Assembly: GCF_014635905.1 (NCBI RefSeq)
Contig: NZ_BMDS01000001.1
Coordinates: 248,001 to 312,000, forward strand
Direction: 5' to 3'
Source: Limosilactobacillus caviae
GTDB taxonomy: Bacteria > Bacillota > Bacilli > Lactobacillales > Lactobacillaceae
Length of the DNA: 64,000 nucleotides
Positions 33,991 through 43,492 of this stretch are shown in pieces (position 1 is the first letter of the stretch; the number at the start of each line of letters is the position of its first letter). The position numbers and the translations under genes are program-made. The notes under the pieces are model-generated. The model was given only the letters and a program-made list of their open reading frames with translations. It did no database searches and was not told the origin of the DNA.

Positions 33991-35238
33991 GTGAAGTTTA
34001 CAAAACAACAGTGGCAATGGATTCTTTATGATTGGGCAAATTCTGGTTATGGAATTTTAGTTGTGACAGCTGTCTTACCAGTTTATTTTAAAGCGGTAGC
34101 AGGCCAAGCTGGTGTTAAAGCAGCTGATTCGACTGCCTTATGGGGGTATGCAAATAGTTTTGGAACGCTTGTTATTTCGTTATTAGCACCATTATTAGGG
34201 GCATTGGCTGATTATCCTCATGCTAAGAAGCGCTGGCTTAATTTTTTTACATGGCTTGGTATTACCCTAACAATCGGGCTTACTCTTGTTCCGATTAAGC
34301 ATTGGCAGTTACTTTTAGTTGTTTATATTGGTTCAATTATTGGTTATTCGGGTGGAAATTTATTTTATGATAGCTTTTTAACGGATGTTGCTAACAATGA
34401 TCAGATGGACCGTGTTTCATCAACTGGCTATAGTATGGGTTACCTTGGCGGTGTCGTTGTTTTTATCATTTTCCTAGCTGCAGAATTAACGAATGGCTTT
34501 AATGGACTATTAACCAGCTATGGGGTAGCGCGATTTAGTTTTATTCTTGCCGCAATCTGGTGGATTATTTTTGGGTGGCCGTTGTTAAAAGATGGGTGCC
34601 AGCATTATAGTGTTGAAAATGCGCCTAATCCATTTATTGACAGTTTGCGACGCTTGCGGAAGACACTATATCACATTAATCAATATAAGCAGCTGACTTG
34701 GTTTTTGGTTGCATATTTCTTCTATATTGATGGGGTCGATACAATTTTTACAATGGCAACGGTGATTGGAAAAGATTTAGGTATTAAGACCGCGATGCTG
34801 ATGGTAGTTTTGCTTGTAGTTCAATTAATTGCCGTACCATTTTCAATCTTATATGGGTGGCTTGCTGATAAATTTTCTACGCGGCAAATTATTATTTTAG
34901 GGATTGTAATCTATTTCTTTATCTGCATCTATGCCTTAAGACTACAAACTTTAACCGATTTTTGGATTTTAGCAATTTTGGTTGGAACTAGCCAAGGGGG
35001 ATTGCAAGCATTAAGTCGTTCCTATTTTGGCCGTCTTGTTCCTAAAAATGATAGTAGCGAGTTCTTCGGCTTTTATAATATTCTTGGTAAATTTTCTGCC
35101 ATTCTCGGACCGTTTATCGTGGGAATTGTCACTCAATGGACGGGAAAATCAACAGTTGGCGCGGCTTCACTAAGTATCTTATTTGCAATTGGATTTGTTA
35201 TTTTTACGATCACATCATCAAAAGCAGCGAATGACTAA
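33991..35238 (+). CDS. UMF1/Atg22-like MFS transporter
   Basis: A 415-residue membrane carrier with about 12 helices. The opening QQWQWILYDWANSGYGILVVTAVLPVYF is the signature of the UMF1 family (related to yeast vacuole effluxer Atg22), and it continues with WGYANSFGTLVISLLAPLLGALAD. Its position directly after an NPP-like hydrolase suggests uptake or export of the product; this is inference. GTG start with AGGTGAGG upstream. Confidence 0.9.
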   Translation: MKFTKQQWQWILYDWANSGYGILVVTAVLPVYFKAVAGQAGVKAADSTALWGYANSFGTLVISLLAPLLGALADYPHAKKRWLNFFTWLGITLTIGLTLVPIKHWQLLLVVYIGSIIGYSGGNLFYDSFLTDVANNDQMDRVSSTGYSMGYLGGVVVFIIFLAAELTNGFNGLLTSYGVARFSFILAAIWWIIFGWPLLKDGCQHYSVENAPNPFIDSLRRLRKTLYHINQYKQLTWFLVAYFFYIDGVDTIFTMATVIGKDLGIKTAMLMVVLLVVQLIAVPFSILYGWLADKFSTRQIIILGIVIYFFICIYALRLQTLTDFWILAILVGTSQGGLQALSRSYFGRLVPKNDSSEFFGFYNILGKFSAILGPFIVGIVTQWTGKSTVGAASLSILFAIGFVIFTITSSKAAND

Positions 35239-35258
35239 GTTGGTAAATACCATATTAT

Positions 35259-35298
35259 AAAAAGGATCCCAGTATGAGAATACTGAGGTCCTTTTTAT
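35259..35298. terminator. Bidirectional terminator
   Basis: AAAAAGGATCCCAGTAT pairs with ATACTGAGGTCCTTTTT around a 4-base loop, between the convergent UMF1 and lacS genes. Confidence 0.85.
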
Positions 35299-35316
35299 AG
35301 AATAAATAATACCGAT

Positions 35317-37290
35317 TTAAGCCGGATCACCTACAGGAGTATTTGTTATTTCATCAGCAGACGAGTCTTCGTTGAGTTCAATTTGTAAACTCAAGACATC
35401 CTCACCAGCCTTAACTTTACGCCCGGCTTGACTAGTCAAAGTAATATTGTCGAATTTATCAGAATTGGTAATAGTTACGATGACAGTATCATCAAGACCT
35501 GCCTTTTTGATGGTTGGGTCCCAAAATTCAATTAATTCTTGACCCTTCTTAACTTGCTGACCTTCCTCAACATAGGATACAAAACCGGTACCTTTTAGCT
35601 TAACGGTACCAAGGCCAATGTGAATTAGCATTGCAACACCATTGTCACTAACTAAGCCAACTGCATGTCGTGTTGTAAAGACCTGCCGCACAGTAGCGTC
35701 AAATGGTGCGAGAACTCGACCGTCACTTGGTTTAATTGCAAAACCTTGACCAACAGCACCAGATGAGAATGTTTGATCATTGACATCACTAAGCTTAATT
35801 AATTCCCCGGAGATTGGTGTAGGGATGTTAACGGTCTTAGTTGGTGTATTTAAATCACCACTATTGAGTTTTTTGCCCCATGTTTTTTCAAGCTCAGCCA
35901 CGATTTCCGCATGTTTTTCTTCACTTAAAATAACTTTTTTAGCAAACACGGTAATAGCAATTACAAGCAAAACTGCTGGCACCGCAAACATTAGAAGTTT
36001 AAAATTCATTCGTCCAGTTGCAGTAATCGTTGAAGCGGTGGCACCAGTAGTCATACCAGCGATAATGGCTACTTGACCGACTACACCATTAGCAACAGCG
36101 CCACCAAATTTGTCAATCAATGGACGAACAGAGAGAGCCAGTGACTCATCACGGTGCCCAAGTTTTAACTGTCCATATTCAACCGAATCAGTAATAATCA
36201 TAAGAACAATTAAGAATACCATTGGTTGAGGAAAACCGAACATCGAAGCAGCAATTAAAACGAGTGCTAAGTTATCGCCAGCCACGGAGAAGAGGGCGAT
36301 TCCGCAAAGCATAAAGACTACTAAACTAGTGAAAAAGGCTTTACGGCTGAGGTGCTTAGAGAATAGCGGGAAGAGTGAAGTGCCGATGATTCCCAGAAAA
36401 ACGTTGATAGTAGAGAAAATTGAAAATGCCTTTGGTGCTCCCATAATGTAGGTGAAGTAGTAGACTTCGAGGGAGTTAATAATGTTAATTCCCACACAGT
36501 AAAAGAGGTAGGCGCAAGCAACCCACATCAGCTGATCATTACCGGAAAGAGCCTTAAAAATTCCAACAACACCAACTGTATCCTTCTTATTTTTCCGAAT
36601 ATCACTGTTAACTTCGCGTGTGAAAATTCCAACGCCCCAAGCTGAAAGCATTGCAAGTGAACAGATAATTAAGGCAAACATAAACCATCCGCGGTTGTCA
36701 CCGGTACTAGTGTTAGTGGCAGAGAAGTAGATAACTGCTGGCATAACAATAATTCCGACCATTCCACCACCGATAGTCGAACCAACCCGGGCGAAAGTAG
36801 CTGTTTTTTCACGTTCTCGAGAATCAGTTGTTAAGGATGGCAGCATTGACCAGAAACCAACGTCCTTAAATGAATAGAAGATGTCCATAGTGATGTATAG
36901 GATTCCGAAAACAACGAGGTATGCAATGGCGTTCTTCTTATAAAGGCCGCCTAAATTGGTGAAAAGCAAGAGAAGAATAATAGCAGAAACCGTCCCGCCA
37001 ATAACAACCCATGGACGGAAGTGACCCCACCGTGTCTTAGTACGGTCAATTGCATTTCCAATAAAGGGATCGATAAATAATTCAACAAACCGCAAAAGCA
37101 TAATGATTAAGGTAACGATACTAATCATCTTATTATCTAAAGCTTTGTTACCGGTATCGAATAAGTGCGATGTGATAAACATAATTAGGTATCCGCATAG
37201 CAGACCGTAAAAAGAGTCATTCCCAAAAGCTCCAAAGCTGTAAGCAAGGCGCTCACGCATGGTCATTTTAGTTTTTCCCTCAGTACCCAT
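35317..37290 (-). CDS. LacS-type sugar permease with PTS IIA domain
   Basis: A 657-residue galactoside transporter of the GPH family with an attached IIA domain. The first about 465 residues have about 12 helices (YSFGAFGNDSFYGLLCGYLIMFITSHL at the start), and the C-terminal 170 residues form the glucose-type IIA domain: FAIKPSDGRVLAPFDATVRQVFTTRHAVGLVS and GVAMLIHIGLGTVKL, with the phosphorylated His in LIHIGLG. Phosphorylation by HPr tunes transport in LacS. AAGAAGG precedes the ATG. It is divergent from an AraC regulator, with a cre site in its leader. Confidence 0.92.
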   Translation of the reverse strand: MGTEGKTKMTMRERLAYSFGAFGNDSFYGLLCGYLIMFITSHLFDTGNKALDNKMISIVTLIIMLLRFVELFIDPFIGNAIDRTKTRWGHFRPWVVIGGTVSAIILLLLFTNLGGLYKKNAIAYLVVFGILYITMDIFYSFKDVGFWSMLPSLTTDSREREKTATFARVGSTIGGGMVGIIVMPAVIYFSATNTSTGDNRGWFMFALIICSLAMLSAWGVGIFTREVNSDIRKNKKDTVGVVGIFKALSGNDQLMWVACAYLFYCVGINIINSLEVYYFTYIMGAPKAFSIFSTINVFLGIIGTSLFPLFSKHLSRKAFFTSLVVFMLCGIALFSVAGDNLALVLIAASMFGFPQPMVFLIVLMIITDSVEYGQLKLGHRDESLALSVRPLIDKFGGAVANGVVGQVAIIAGMTTGATASTITATGRMNFKLLMFAVPAVLLVIAITVFAKKVILSEEKHAEIVAELEKTWGKKLNSGDLNTPTKTVNIPTPISGELIKLSDVNDQTFSSGAVGQGFAIKPSDGRVLAPFDATVRQVFTTRHAVGLVSDNGVAMLIHIGLGTVKLKGTGFVSYVEEGQQVKKGQELIEFWDPTIKKAGLDDTVIVTITNSDKFDNITLTSQAGRKVKAGEDVLSLQIELNEDSSADEITNTPVGDPA

Positions 37291-37328
37291 AATTTTTCCT
37301 TCTTTCTCTGAATAGCAATAAAAGTTTA

Positions 37329-37342
37329 TGTATTCGCTTTCA
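37329..37342. promoter_or_regulatory. Catabolite-responsive element
   Basis: TGTATTCGCTTTCA matches 13 of 14 positions of the cre consensus TGWAANCGNTNWCA, in the divergent lacS/araC promoter region. CcpA control of the transporter is implied. Confidence 0.65.
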
Positions 37343-37524
37343 TTAACTGCTATTATATTTGCTAAGCGTTTGTCAAACCATGGACTTCTTTACCTAGTTT
37401 TTGTTATTATCGTTATAAAACATATTGACATCTTATGGTTTCAGAATGCTTGAAATTAATGATTTTTATTTTGTAAGTAAAAACAAATATCCATCTGAAA
37501 TGTCATAAAGTATTGGAGAAGAAA

Positions 37525-38361
37525 ATGGATAGTGAATATAAAAGTATTTCGTGGAAAAGTTTAGAAAGTAATATTCTATTTATTGGTCAGGATGATTGTC
37601 CACCAAATTATTTTTATCGTGGTAACAATGTTCGGCAAAATTACGTTATTCATTACATTCAAGAAGGTAAGGGAAGCTTTTCTTCAGCCAACCACAATAC
37701 GGTTAGCTTACAGGCAGGAGATGTATTTATTTTACCCAAAGGAGTTCCGTGTTTTTATCAGGCTGATGGTGAAGACCCATGGAAATATTTTTGGATTGGT
37801 TTCTCGGGTACAAAAATAAACACGATGTTAAAGGGATCAACATTGGCAAAGAAACGCTACCTACGACAGGTTCAGCAGAGTAGTTTTTACGCCAGTTTAC
37901 GAAAACTCTATGATGCGTTACGTGCTCCGAGTTCATTGCCCAATGATATTCTTGTCGAATCATTGACTTACCAAATGTTTTATAATTTGGTGACAGAATA
38001 TCCAAATAAGCGGGAAAAGGATAGCAGTGAGGCTAATAAACAAATGCAGCTTGCCATTTATTATCTCCAGGAAAACTATCGGAATAGTGACTGTACGATT
38101 ACCAGCTTATGCCATCATATTAATATTTCACGTAGCTACCTTTATACGATATTTAAACGGGAAATGAACCTGTCCCCGCAGAAATATCTATCGCAATTGC
38201 GGATGGAGGATGCTAAACAATTACTGTTGAATTCAAATAACCCGATCCAGGATATTGCTCACCGGGTCGGGTATAAGGACGAATTTACGTTTTCAAAAGC
38301 ATTTAAGCGTTACGATGGGTTTAGTCCGCAAATGTTTCGTAACAATATTAGAAAAAATTAA
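37525..38361 (+). CDS. AraC-family transcriptional regulator (MsmR/RafR-like)
   Basis: A 278-residue AraC/XylS regulator. An N-terminal cupin-type sugar-binding domain (VIHYIQEGKGSFSSANH, LQAGDVFILPKGVPCFYQAD) is followed by two C-terminal helix-turn-helix units, including LCHHINISRSYLYTIFKREMNLSPQKYLSQLRMEDAK and IAHRVGYKDEFTFSKAFKRYDGFSPQMF. GGAGA precedes the ATG at 37525; a TTG four codons upstream is an alternative. Its position divergent from lacS suggests it activates the sugar-uptake gene in response to an alpha- or beta-galactoside. Confidence 0.9.
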   Translation: MDSEYKSISWKSLESNILFIGQDDCPPNYFYRGNNVRQNYVIHYIQEGKGSFSSANHNTVSLQAGDVFILPKGVPCFYQADGEDPWKYFWIGFSGTKINTMLKGSTLAKKRYLRQVQQSSFYASLRKLYDALRAPSSLPNDILVESLTYQMFYNLVTEYPNKREKDSSEANKQMQLAIYYLQENYRNSDCTITSLCHHINISRSYLYTIFKREMNLSPQKYLSQLRMEDAKQLLLNSNNPIQDIAHRVGYKDEFTFSKAFKRYDGFSPQMFRNNIRKN

Positions 38362-38414
38362 AGGAAGGATACCGGTGATCAAGGATGATTACCACGTTAC
38401 CCTTCCTTATTTTA
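38361..38414. terminator. Bidirectional terminator
   Basis: AAGGAAGG at 38361-38368 pairs with CCTTCCTT near 38401-38408, with an inner GGTA/TACC-like arm, between AraC and the convergent small gene. Confidence 0.8.
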
Positions 38415-38417
38415 TAA

Positions 38418-38552
38418 TTACTTGCGAACGTTAAGAATTCCCTGGCCGATACCAGCAGGTGTATCATTCTTAGTTTCAAATGAAAGACCGCTAGTGTGAC
38501 GGCTTTCTGTAGCTTTGTTCATTGCCTTAAATAAATCGTTCATAGTTGACAT
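38418..38552 (-). CDS. Unrecognised 44-residue protein with a consensus promoter
   Basis: A short frame too small for usual gene finding. GGAGG at 38565-38561 lies 8 bases from ATG 38552, and the product has 44 residues: N-terminal amphipathic MNDLFKAMNKATES, then a polar middle, and a C terminus NDTPAGIGQGILNVRK. It has no Cys and no signal peptide. A perfect TTGACA, 17 bases, TATAGT promoter lies 80 bases upstream. It could be a small regulatory, binding or ribosome-associated protein, but I do not recognise a family. An ORF of this kind with promoter, ribosome site and terminator is unlikely to be chance. Confidence 0.7.
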   Translation of the reverse strand: MSTMNDLFKAMNKATESRHTSGLSFETKNDTPAGIGQGILNVRK

Positions 38553-38632
38553 TATCCATACCTCCAAAATAAGTGATTTTGTTTTTAGAATAATTAGTTG
38601 TTAATTTAGTAGCTCAAAAGCGAGCATTTATT

Positions 38633-38661
38633 ACTATAAAGCCTTTAGGGAACAGTGTCAA
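38633..38661 (-). promoter_or_regulatory. Near-consensus promoter of the 44-residue gene
   Basis: On the minus strand TTGACA (38661-38656) and TATAGT (38638-38633) are exactly 17 bases apart, one of the best promoters in the window. Confidence 0.75.
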
Positions 38662-38763
38662 TCACTAATTTTAGGCTGTCCAAAAATTCACGAATAGGTA
38701 GAAAACGGTTTATTAGTGGTGGTTGAGGCAATGATAATTTTTTCACGTTTAAAAAATTTAAAA

Positions 38764-38804
38764 CAAAAAAATGGCTTTCACAAAGTGATTTAAGCCATTT
38801 TTTG
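38764..38804 (-). terminator. Terminator of the thrS-like gene
   Basis: Read on the minus strand, AAAAATGGCTTAAATCAC pairs with the complementary GTGAAAGCCAT segment and ends in a T run, directly after the ThrRS stop. Confidence 0.8.
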
Positions 38805-38808
38805 TTAA

Positions 38809-40614
38809 TTAGTTTTCGCGGGAGTAGGATGCAATATCACCAAGAATTTCGTTCATAAATGCATCTTGGCTCATTTCGTTTTGATCCTTTTCACCATACT
38901 TACGTACAGAAACACCGTTATTATTCTTTTCATCATCACCAACAACAAGAGTGTATGGAACCTTTTGTGTTTGAGCTTCACGAATCTTGTAACCCATCTT
39001 TTCATTACGGTGATCAACAACAGCACGAATATTAGCGGCCTTCATCTTCTTAGCGAGGTTATCAGCATATTCGCCATGAGCATCTTCGTTAACTGGAATG
39101 ATGTGAACCTGTTCTGGAGATAGCCAAGTAGGGAAAGCACCCTTGTAAATTTCAGTTAGGTAGGCAATGAATCGTTCCATAGTACCAACAACACCACGGT
39201 GAATCATAACAGGCTGGTGTTCTTTACCATCTTGACCTACATAAGTAAGGCCAAAACGTTCTGGAAGCATGAAGTCCAATTGAATAGTGGACATTGTTTC
39301 ATCATTACCGAGGGCAGTCTTAGTTTGAATATCAAGCTTTGGACCATAGAATGCAGCTTCACCTTCTGCTTCGTAGTAATCAAGGTTAAGGTCGTCCATG
39401 GCTGACTTCAACATGGATTGAGACTTCTCCCACATTTCGTCATTAGCGTAGTACTTCTTAACGTTCTTAGGGTCACGGAGAGAAAGACGGAAACTGTAAT
39501 CAGTAATATCGAAATCTTCGTAAACACTCATGATTAACTTCAAAATCTTAGCGAATTCAGAACGAATTTGATCAAGGGTAACAAAAGTATGACCATCGTT
39601 TAAAGTCATTTCACGAACCCGTTGAAGACCAGAAAGGGCACCAGATTTTTCATAACGGTGCATCATTCCAAGTTCGGCAATCCGCAATGGTAGGTCACGG
39701 TAAGAACGGATATGGTGCTTGTAAATTTGAATATGGCTTGGGCAGTTCATTGGCCGTAATTCAAGCATTTCACCGTCACCCATGTCCATAGGTGGGAACA
39801 TGTCGTCGCGATAGTGTTCCCAGTGACCAGAAGTCTTGTAGGCATCAAGGTTCATCAATACTGGAGTGTAAACGTGTTTGTAACCATCGGCAACTTCTCG
39901 GTCAATGATGTAACGTTCAATTGTCCGCCGAATAGTAGAACCCTTCGGCATCCAGTATGGTAATCCGGCACCAACCTTTGGATCAACGAAAAAGAGGTCT
40001 AATTGATTACCGATAACCCGGTGATCACGTTCCTTAGCTTCTTGGCGCTTCTTTAAATCTTCTTCTAATGCATCCTTCTTGTAGAAGACAGTTCCGTAAA
40101 TCCGTTGGAGCATTGGATTTGAGGACATTCCTTTCCAGTACGCACCGGCAACGGAAAGAAGGCGGAAGTTTTTAACAACGTTACCATATAAAAGAATATC
40201 ATCATCGGCAACGGCTTTGACATCACCGAGTTGATACATTGCAACTTTGCCGTCTTTAGCGTTTTCTTTGATTAATTCAGTAGAAAAACGATCATCTTTA
40301 ACCTCGGCAAGGGCGTCGTCAACGGGAACTTCAACAAATTCAACCTTAACGTCATCCTTAGCCATACCCTTAATAACATCTTCAAGAGCAGTTAATTCAT
40401 CAGCGGAAACTTGTTGGTCATCCTTGTCAGAATCAACATGGAAACCATCTTCATCAGCAACAGCTTCTCCAAGGCGAATACCCTTAAATTCTTGCTTTAA
40501 TGCAGCCTTTAGCATTAATGCTGAAAGCTTACGTAATGCTTCTAAACCTTCTTGAGAATCCCGATCAATCTTTTTAACTGATCCATCTGGGGACATAACA
40601 GCAACTTGAGCCAT
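38809..40614 (-). CDS. thrS: Threonyl-tRNA synthetase lacking TGS and editing-site residues
   Basis: A 601-residue ThrRS (usual length about 645) with an intact class II core: [13 protein letters not shown] (zinc Cys), motif 2 [23 protein letters not shown] (zinc His), motif 3 [13 protein letters not shown] (zinc His), then a C-terminal anticodon domain. The N-terminal 240 residues are degenerate: the TGS domain is cut to about 15 residues, the HxxxH of the editing site reads K29 and L33, and the CxxxH loop before LLSVAGAYW is shortened and lost. Charging should work, editing of seryl-tRNA should not. GGAGAG precedes the ATG. A Thr T-box controls it. Confidence 0.92.
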   Translation of the reverse strand: MAQVAVMSPDGSVKKIDRDSQEGLEALRKLSALMLKAALKQEFKGIRLGEAVADEDGFHVDSDKDDQQVSADELTALEDVIKGMAKDDVKVEFVEVPVDDALAEVKDDRFSTELIKENAKDGKVAMYQLGDVKAVADDDILLYGNVVKNFRLLSVAGAYWKGMSSNPMLQRIYGTVFYKKDALEEDLKKRQEAKERDHRVIGNQLDLFFVDPKVGAGLPYWMPKGSTIRRTIERYIIDREVADGYKHVYTPVLMNLDAYKTSGHWEHYRDDMFPPMDMGDGEMLELRPMNCPSHIQIYKHHIRSYRDLPLRIAELGMMHRYEKSGALSGLQRVREMTLNDGHTFVTLDQIRSEFAKILKLIMSVYEDFDITDYSFRLSLRDPKNVKKYYANDEMWEKSQSMLKSAMDDLNLDYYEAEGEAAFYGPKLDIQTKTALGNDETMSTIQLDFMLPERFGLTYVGQDGKEHQPVMIHRGVVGTMERFIAYLTEIYKGAFPTWLSPEQVHIIPVNEDAHGEYADNLAKKMKAANIRAVVDHRNEKMGYKIREAQTQKVPYTLVVGDDEKNNNGVSVRKYGEKDQNEMSQDAFMNEILGDIASYSREN

Positions 40615-40642
40615 ATCAATCTCTCCTTTAATATAAATAAAA

Positions 40643-40895
40643 ACGTCCCTGATGCCTTATCTAAAAAGCATCAGGGACGTTAATTAACAATAATTAGCGT
40701 GGTTCCACCCATCTTTAGGACACACTAGTAATGTCCTCTCTAAGGTGCGGTAACGGACACGATCCGACTAGCCTTATGTCGGCTAATAATAAGGGAAGGT
40801 GGTACAACAGTCATTATCACTCACAAGTGCTTCCACTCTAGGCACTCGCTCTCTGTAGAGGATGTTGAAAGTGCATATCCTTCAATCAATTGTCT
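40643..40895 (-). ncRNA. T-box riboswitch (Thr specifier) upstream of the ThrRS gene
   Basis: On the minus strand: stem I base near 40890, specifier ACC (40803-40801) followed by A and CCUUCC, the T-box GGTGGAACCACGC at about 40709-40697, and a terminator with ACGTCCCTGATGC and its complement at 40680-40643 followed by T run. Confidence 0.85.
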
Positions 40896-40939
40896 TGATT
40901 ATAGCACGCCCACTTCAATTGGCAACCCCTTATATTAAA

Positions 40940-41644
40940 TTAATGGTTATTATTTTGTGGTGTAACAGGAGTTGCCTGCGAACTATTTTGGCTTGGGCTG
41001 GATTGTGAACCAGAGTTAGAGGATGGTTGCTGATTGCTTGAATGTGATGGTGAAGGAGAACTATAAGTATCCTGGTCATGATGACTTTCAGATGCTGGTT
41101 GGCTTGGTTGAGGAGCCGATGATGATCCAGCAGTAGGTTGTTGACTAGTTGAATGGTTATTTTGTGAATTGTTGTTATTATTTGAATGTGATGGTGATGG
41201 AGAACTATAAGAATCCTGAATATCATCGCTATCGTTAGTGTTATTAGAACTAGAACGGTGTTTATGACTGCTGCTCTTTTTATGCTTCTTCTTATGAGAG
41301 GATGTACTGGTTGAAACAGTAGTGTCATTAGAATCAACATTAACGGGGTCCTGTTGTTTAACAAGGAAAATAACAATTGTAGCAATTAGAACTACTAGTA
41401 GGCAGCCGAGAATGACTTTAAACATCCGTCGGGAAATGCCGTATCGATTCTTTTTCTTTGTGCCTGTTTTTTGCGGGGACGTAGATGTGTGCTTAGAACT
41501 TGGCATAGGTTGCTTTGACTTGCGGCTGAAGAAAGACCGCTTTTTCTTTTCTTCTCCTGGCTTAGGAGTATCATAAAGCTCAACCCGCGTTGGTCGACGT
41601 TTATTATCATTTTGATTATTATCTTTATTATTCAATGATTTCAC
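40940..41644 (-). CDS. Ser/Asn/Gln-rich single-pass membrane protein
   Basis: A 234-residue protein I do not recognise. A basic cytoplasmic N-terminal part (about 1-75) contains FFSRKSKQPMPSS, then one transmembrane helix (VILGCLLVVLIATIVIFLV) near 77-95 and a long extracellular low-complexity tail of Ser, Asn, Gln, His and Pro. The tail has a duplicated unit: DSYSSPSPSHSNN and DTYSSPSPSHSSN. The topology resembles a cell-division or wall-associated anchor; no function is claimed. The start ATG has no strong ribosome site (GAGGTGAA). Confidence 0.7.
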   Translation of the reverse strand: MKSLNNKDNNQNDNKRRPTRVELYDTPKPGEEKKKRSFFSRKSKQPMPSSKHTSTSPQKTGTKKKNRYGISRRMFKVILGCLLVVLIATIVIFLVKQQDPVNVDSNDTTVSTSTSSHKKKHKKSSSHKHRSSSNNTNDSDDIQDSYSSPSPSHSNNNNNSQNNHSTSQQPTAGSSSAPQPSQPASESHHDQDTYSSPSPSHSSNQQPSSNSGSQSSPSQNSSQATPVTPQNNNH

Positions 41645-41866
41645 CTCATACTTAATGAGTAATATATCTAATTTCTTATTATACCATGGAGATCCTCGAA
41701 GAATTAAAAAATGGTCGACTCATTACGGGCCGACCACTTTTCGTATTTCTTCATAGCTATTTTGAGGGGGATAGTATAGAAGAAAAATAGGGGTTTATTT
41801 ATATTAGGGATTGTCTATACTATACCGTTCAAGTATGAACATTTTGTGAAAGAACCGTTACAAAAA

Positions 41867-41899
41867 TAAAAAAACTGGAAATAAATTCCAGCTTTTATT
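41867..41899 (-). terminator. Terminator of mntH
   Basis: CTGGAA at 41875-41880 pairs with TTCCAG at 41886-41891, flanked by A and T runs. A second hairpin (TGGTCG/CGACCA, about 41706-41732) lies between this and the Ser/Asn-rich gene. Confidence 0.75.
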
Positions 41900-43492
41900 T
41901 TAATCTTCAGTTGCTGAGTCTTTCATTTGGGCCTCGCGTTGACCAAATCCTTTGCCTTCAGCAGCAAAGCGTTTGTCACCCTTATAAAGTTCAACACATG
42001 TCCAGATTAAGAGGGCAAGGATGATAATGATAGTAGTGTAAGCAAGGATGTCAGAGGTTCCCTTTGACCAAATATCAAAACCTTCGTAAGTTGCAGGAAG
42101 GTTATAAAGGTTTAGGAAAGTAAGAGCAATTACTGAAATCCAACCACAGAACTTAACCCAGCCACGGTTCTTGAATTCACTCATTTCAACCTCACTGTTT
42201 GTCATCATCAGTAATGGCAACATTGAGAATGGAAGGGCAAAGGCTAAGAAGACCTGTGAGTTTTCCATCAAAAGGTTTAATGCAGTGTGTTGTTGAATCG
42301 TATTTTCACCACTAGTCATGGCAACACATGCAATAACCGGGATAACAGAAATAATCCGAGTAACTAACCGTCGAGCCCATAGTGGCATCCGCATATGGAT
42401 GAACCCTTCCATGATAACCTGACCAGTTAATGTCCCGGTAATAGTTGAGTTTTGACCGGAAGCAAGTAAGGCAACAGCGAATAAGGTTGATAGGACACCA
42501 GACTTAGCAACGGCAATCAAAACCGGGTTACTAAGCATCGACGTATTATTCAAAGCATCATACAGACCGAAGAAAGAACTATCTTGAACAGCACCAGTCT
42601 TGAATACCGCAACCCCCATGATTAAAAGAAGGGAATTAACGATGAAGGCAAGGGATAACTGAATGTTTGAATCCCAAGTGGTAAAACGAACTGTTTGACG
42701 GATACTATCAAGATCGTTATGGTCAATTTTACGAGTCTGAGAAATTGCTGAGTGAAGGTATAAGTTGTGGGGCATAACAGTAGCACCAATAATACCTAAT
42801 GTCCCAGTCAATGGAGTAATTCCACCAATTTCTGGATGTTGAGCGATTGCTTTTGCAGATGGGAGAAGACCCATAAATACTCCGCCCCAGTTAGGGTTGG
42901 ATAATGCTACTTGGTAAGCGAAAACGAATAAGATTACCAGAATTAAACAAGCAACAATTGCTTCGATTTTCCGGAACCCAATCTTTGTCAATAATAGCAA
43001 TACTAAAACGTCAAGGACAGTAATAAATACAGATGGGATCAACGGAATATGGAAAAGCAAGTTTAACGCGATGGCCGCACCAATAACTTCCGCAATATCA
43101 GTAGCCATAATTGCTAACTCAGTCATAATCCATAAAATAATACCTAATGCTTTACCGGTACGTGCCCGTGTTGCCTGAGCAAGGTCCATTTGGCTCACGA
43201 TTCCGAGTTTAGCCGCCATGTATTGAAGTAACATCGCAATCAAACTTGAAATCAAGATAGTAGTCATTAAGGTATATTGGAAACTTTGTCCACCAGTAAT
43301 TGAAGTTGACCAGTTACCTGGATCCATGTAACCCACGGCAACCAGTGCACCCGGACCGGAGTAAGCGAATAATGTTCGCCAGAAACCTTTTCCACGAGGA
43401 ACTTCAACTGTTCCGTTAATTTCCTCTAGTGATTTACCGTTTGCATATTCAATCAGTTTATGCTTACGGTGTTGATTTTTTGTGTCGTCCAC
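41900..43492 (-). CDS. mntH: NRAMP-family divalent metal transporter (MntH-like)
   Basis: A 530-residue proton-coupled Mn2+/Fe2+ importer with about 11 helices. GPGALVAVGYMDPGNWSTSI carries the DPGN metal-binding motif of helix 1, and MPHNLYLHSA is the helix-6 MPH motif; a further signature is the TGQVIMEGF helix. The frame is open to 43540, but AAAGGTGG fits a GTG at 43492. Lactobacilli rely on Mn2+ for antioxidant defence, which fits the family role. It is monocistronic. Confidence 0.9.
   Translation of the reverse strand: MDDTKNQHRKHKLIEYANGKSLEEINGTVEVPRGKGFWRTLFAYSGPGALVAVGYMDPGNWSTSITGGQSFQYTLMTTILISSLIAMLLQYMAAKLGIVSQMDLAQATRARTGKALGIILWIMTELAIMATDIAEVIGAAIALNLLFHIPLIPSVFITVLDVLVLLLLTKIGFRKIEAIVACLILVILFVFAYQVALSNPNWGGVFMGLLPSAKAIAQHPEIGGITPLTGTLGIIGATVMPHNLYLHSAISQTRKIDHNDLDSIRQTVRFTTWDSNIQLSLAFIVNSLLLIMGVAVFKTGAVQDSSFFGLYDALNNTSMLSNPVLIAVAKSGVLSTLFAVALLASGQNSTITGTLTGQVIMEGFIHMRMPLWARRLVTRIISVIPVIACVAMTSGENTIQQHTALNLLMENSQVFLAFALPFSMLPLLMMTNSEVEMSEFKNRGWVKFCGWISVIALTFLNLYNLPATYEGFDIWSKGTSDILAYTTIIIILALLIWTCVELYKGDKRFAAEGKGFGQREAQMKDSATED

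Noticed and set aside
37370-37400. A second cre site in the lacS promoter (GCTAAGCGTTTGTCA-like).
   Set aside because: It needs two extra bases between half-sites to fit the consensus, so it is not counted.
40930-41385. Hydrophobic minus-strand frame inside the Ser/Asn-rich gene.
   Set aside because: It is a shifted frame of the low-complexity coding sequence (Leu/His/Ile-rich by codon shift), with no separate ribosome site.
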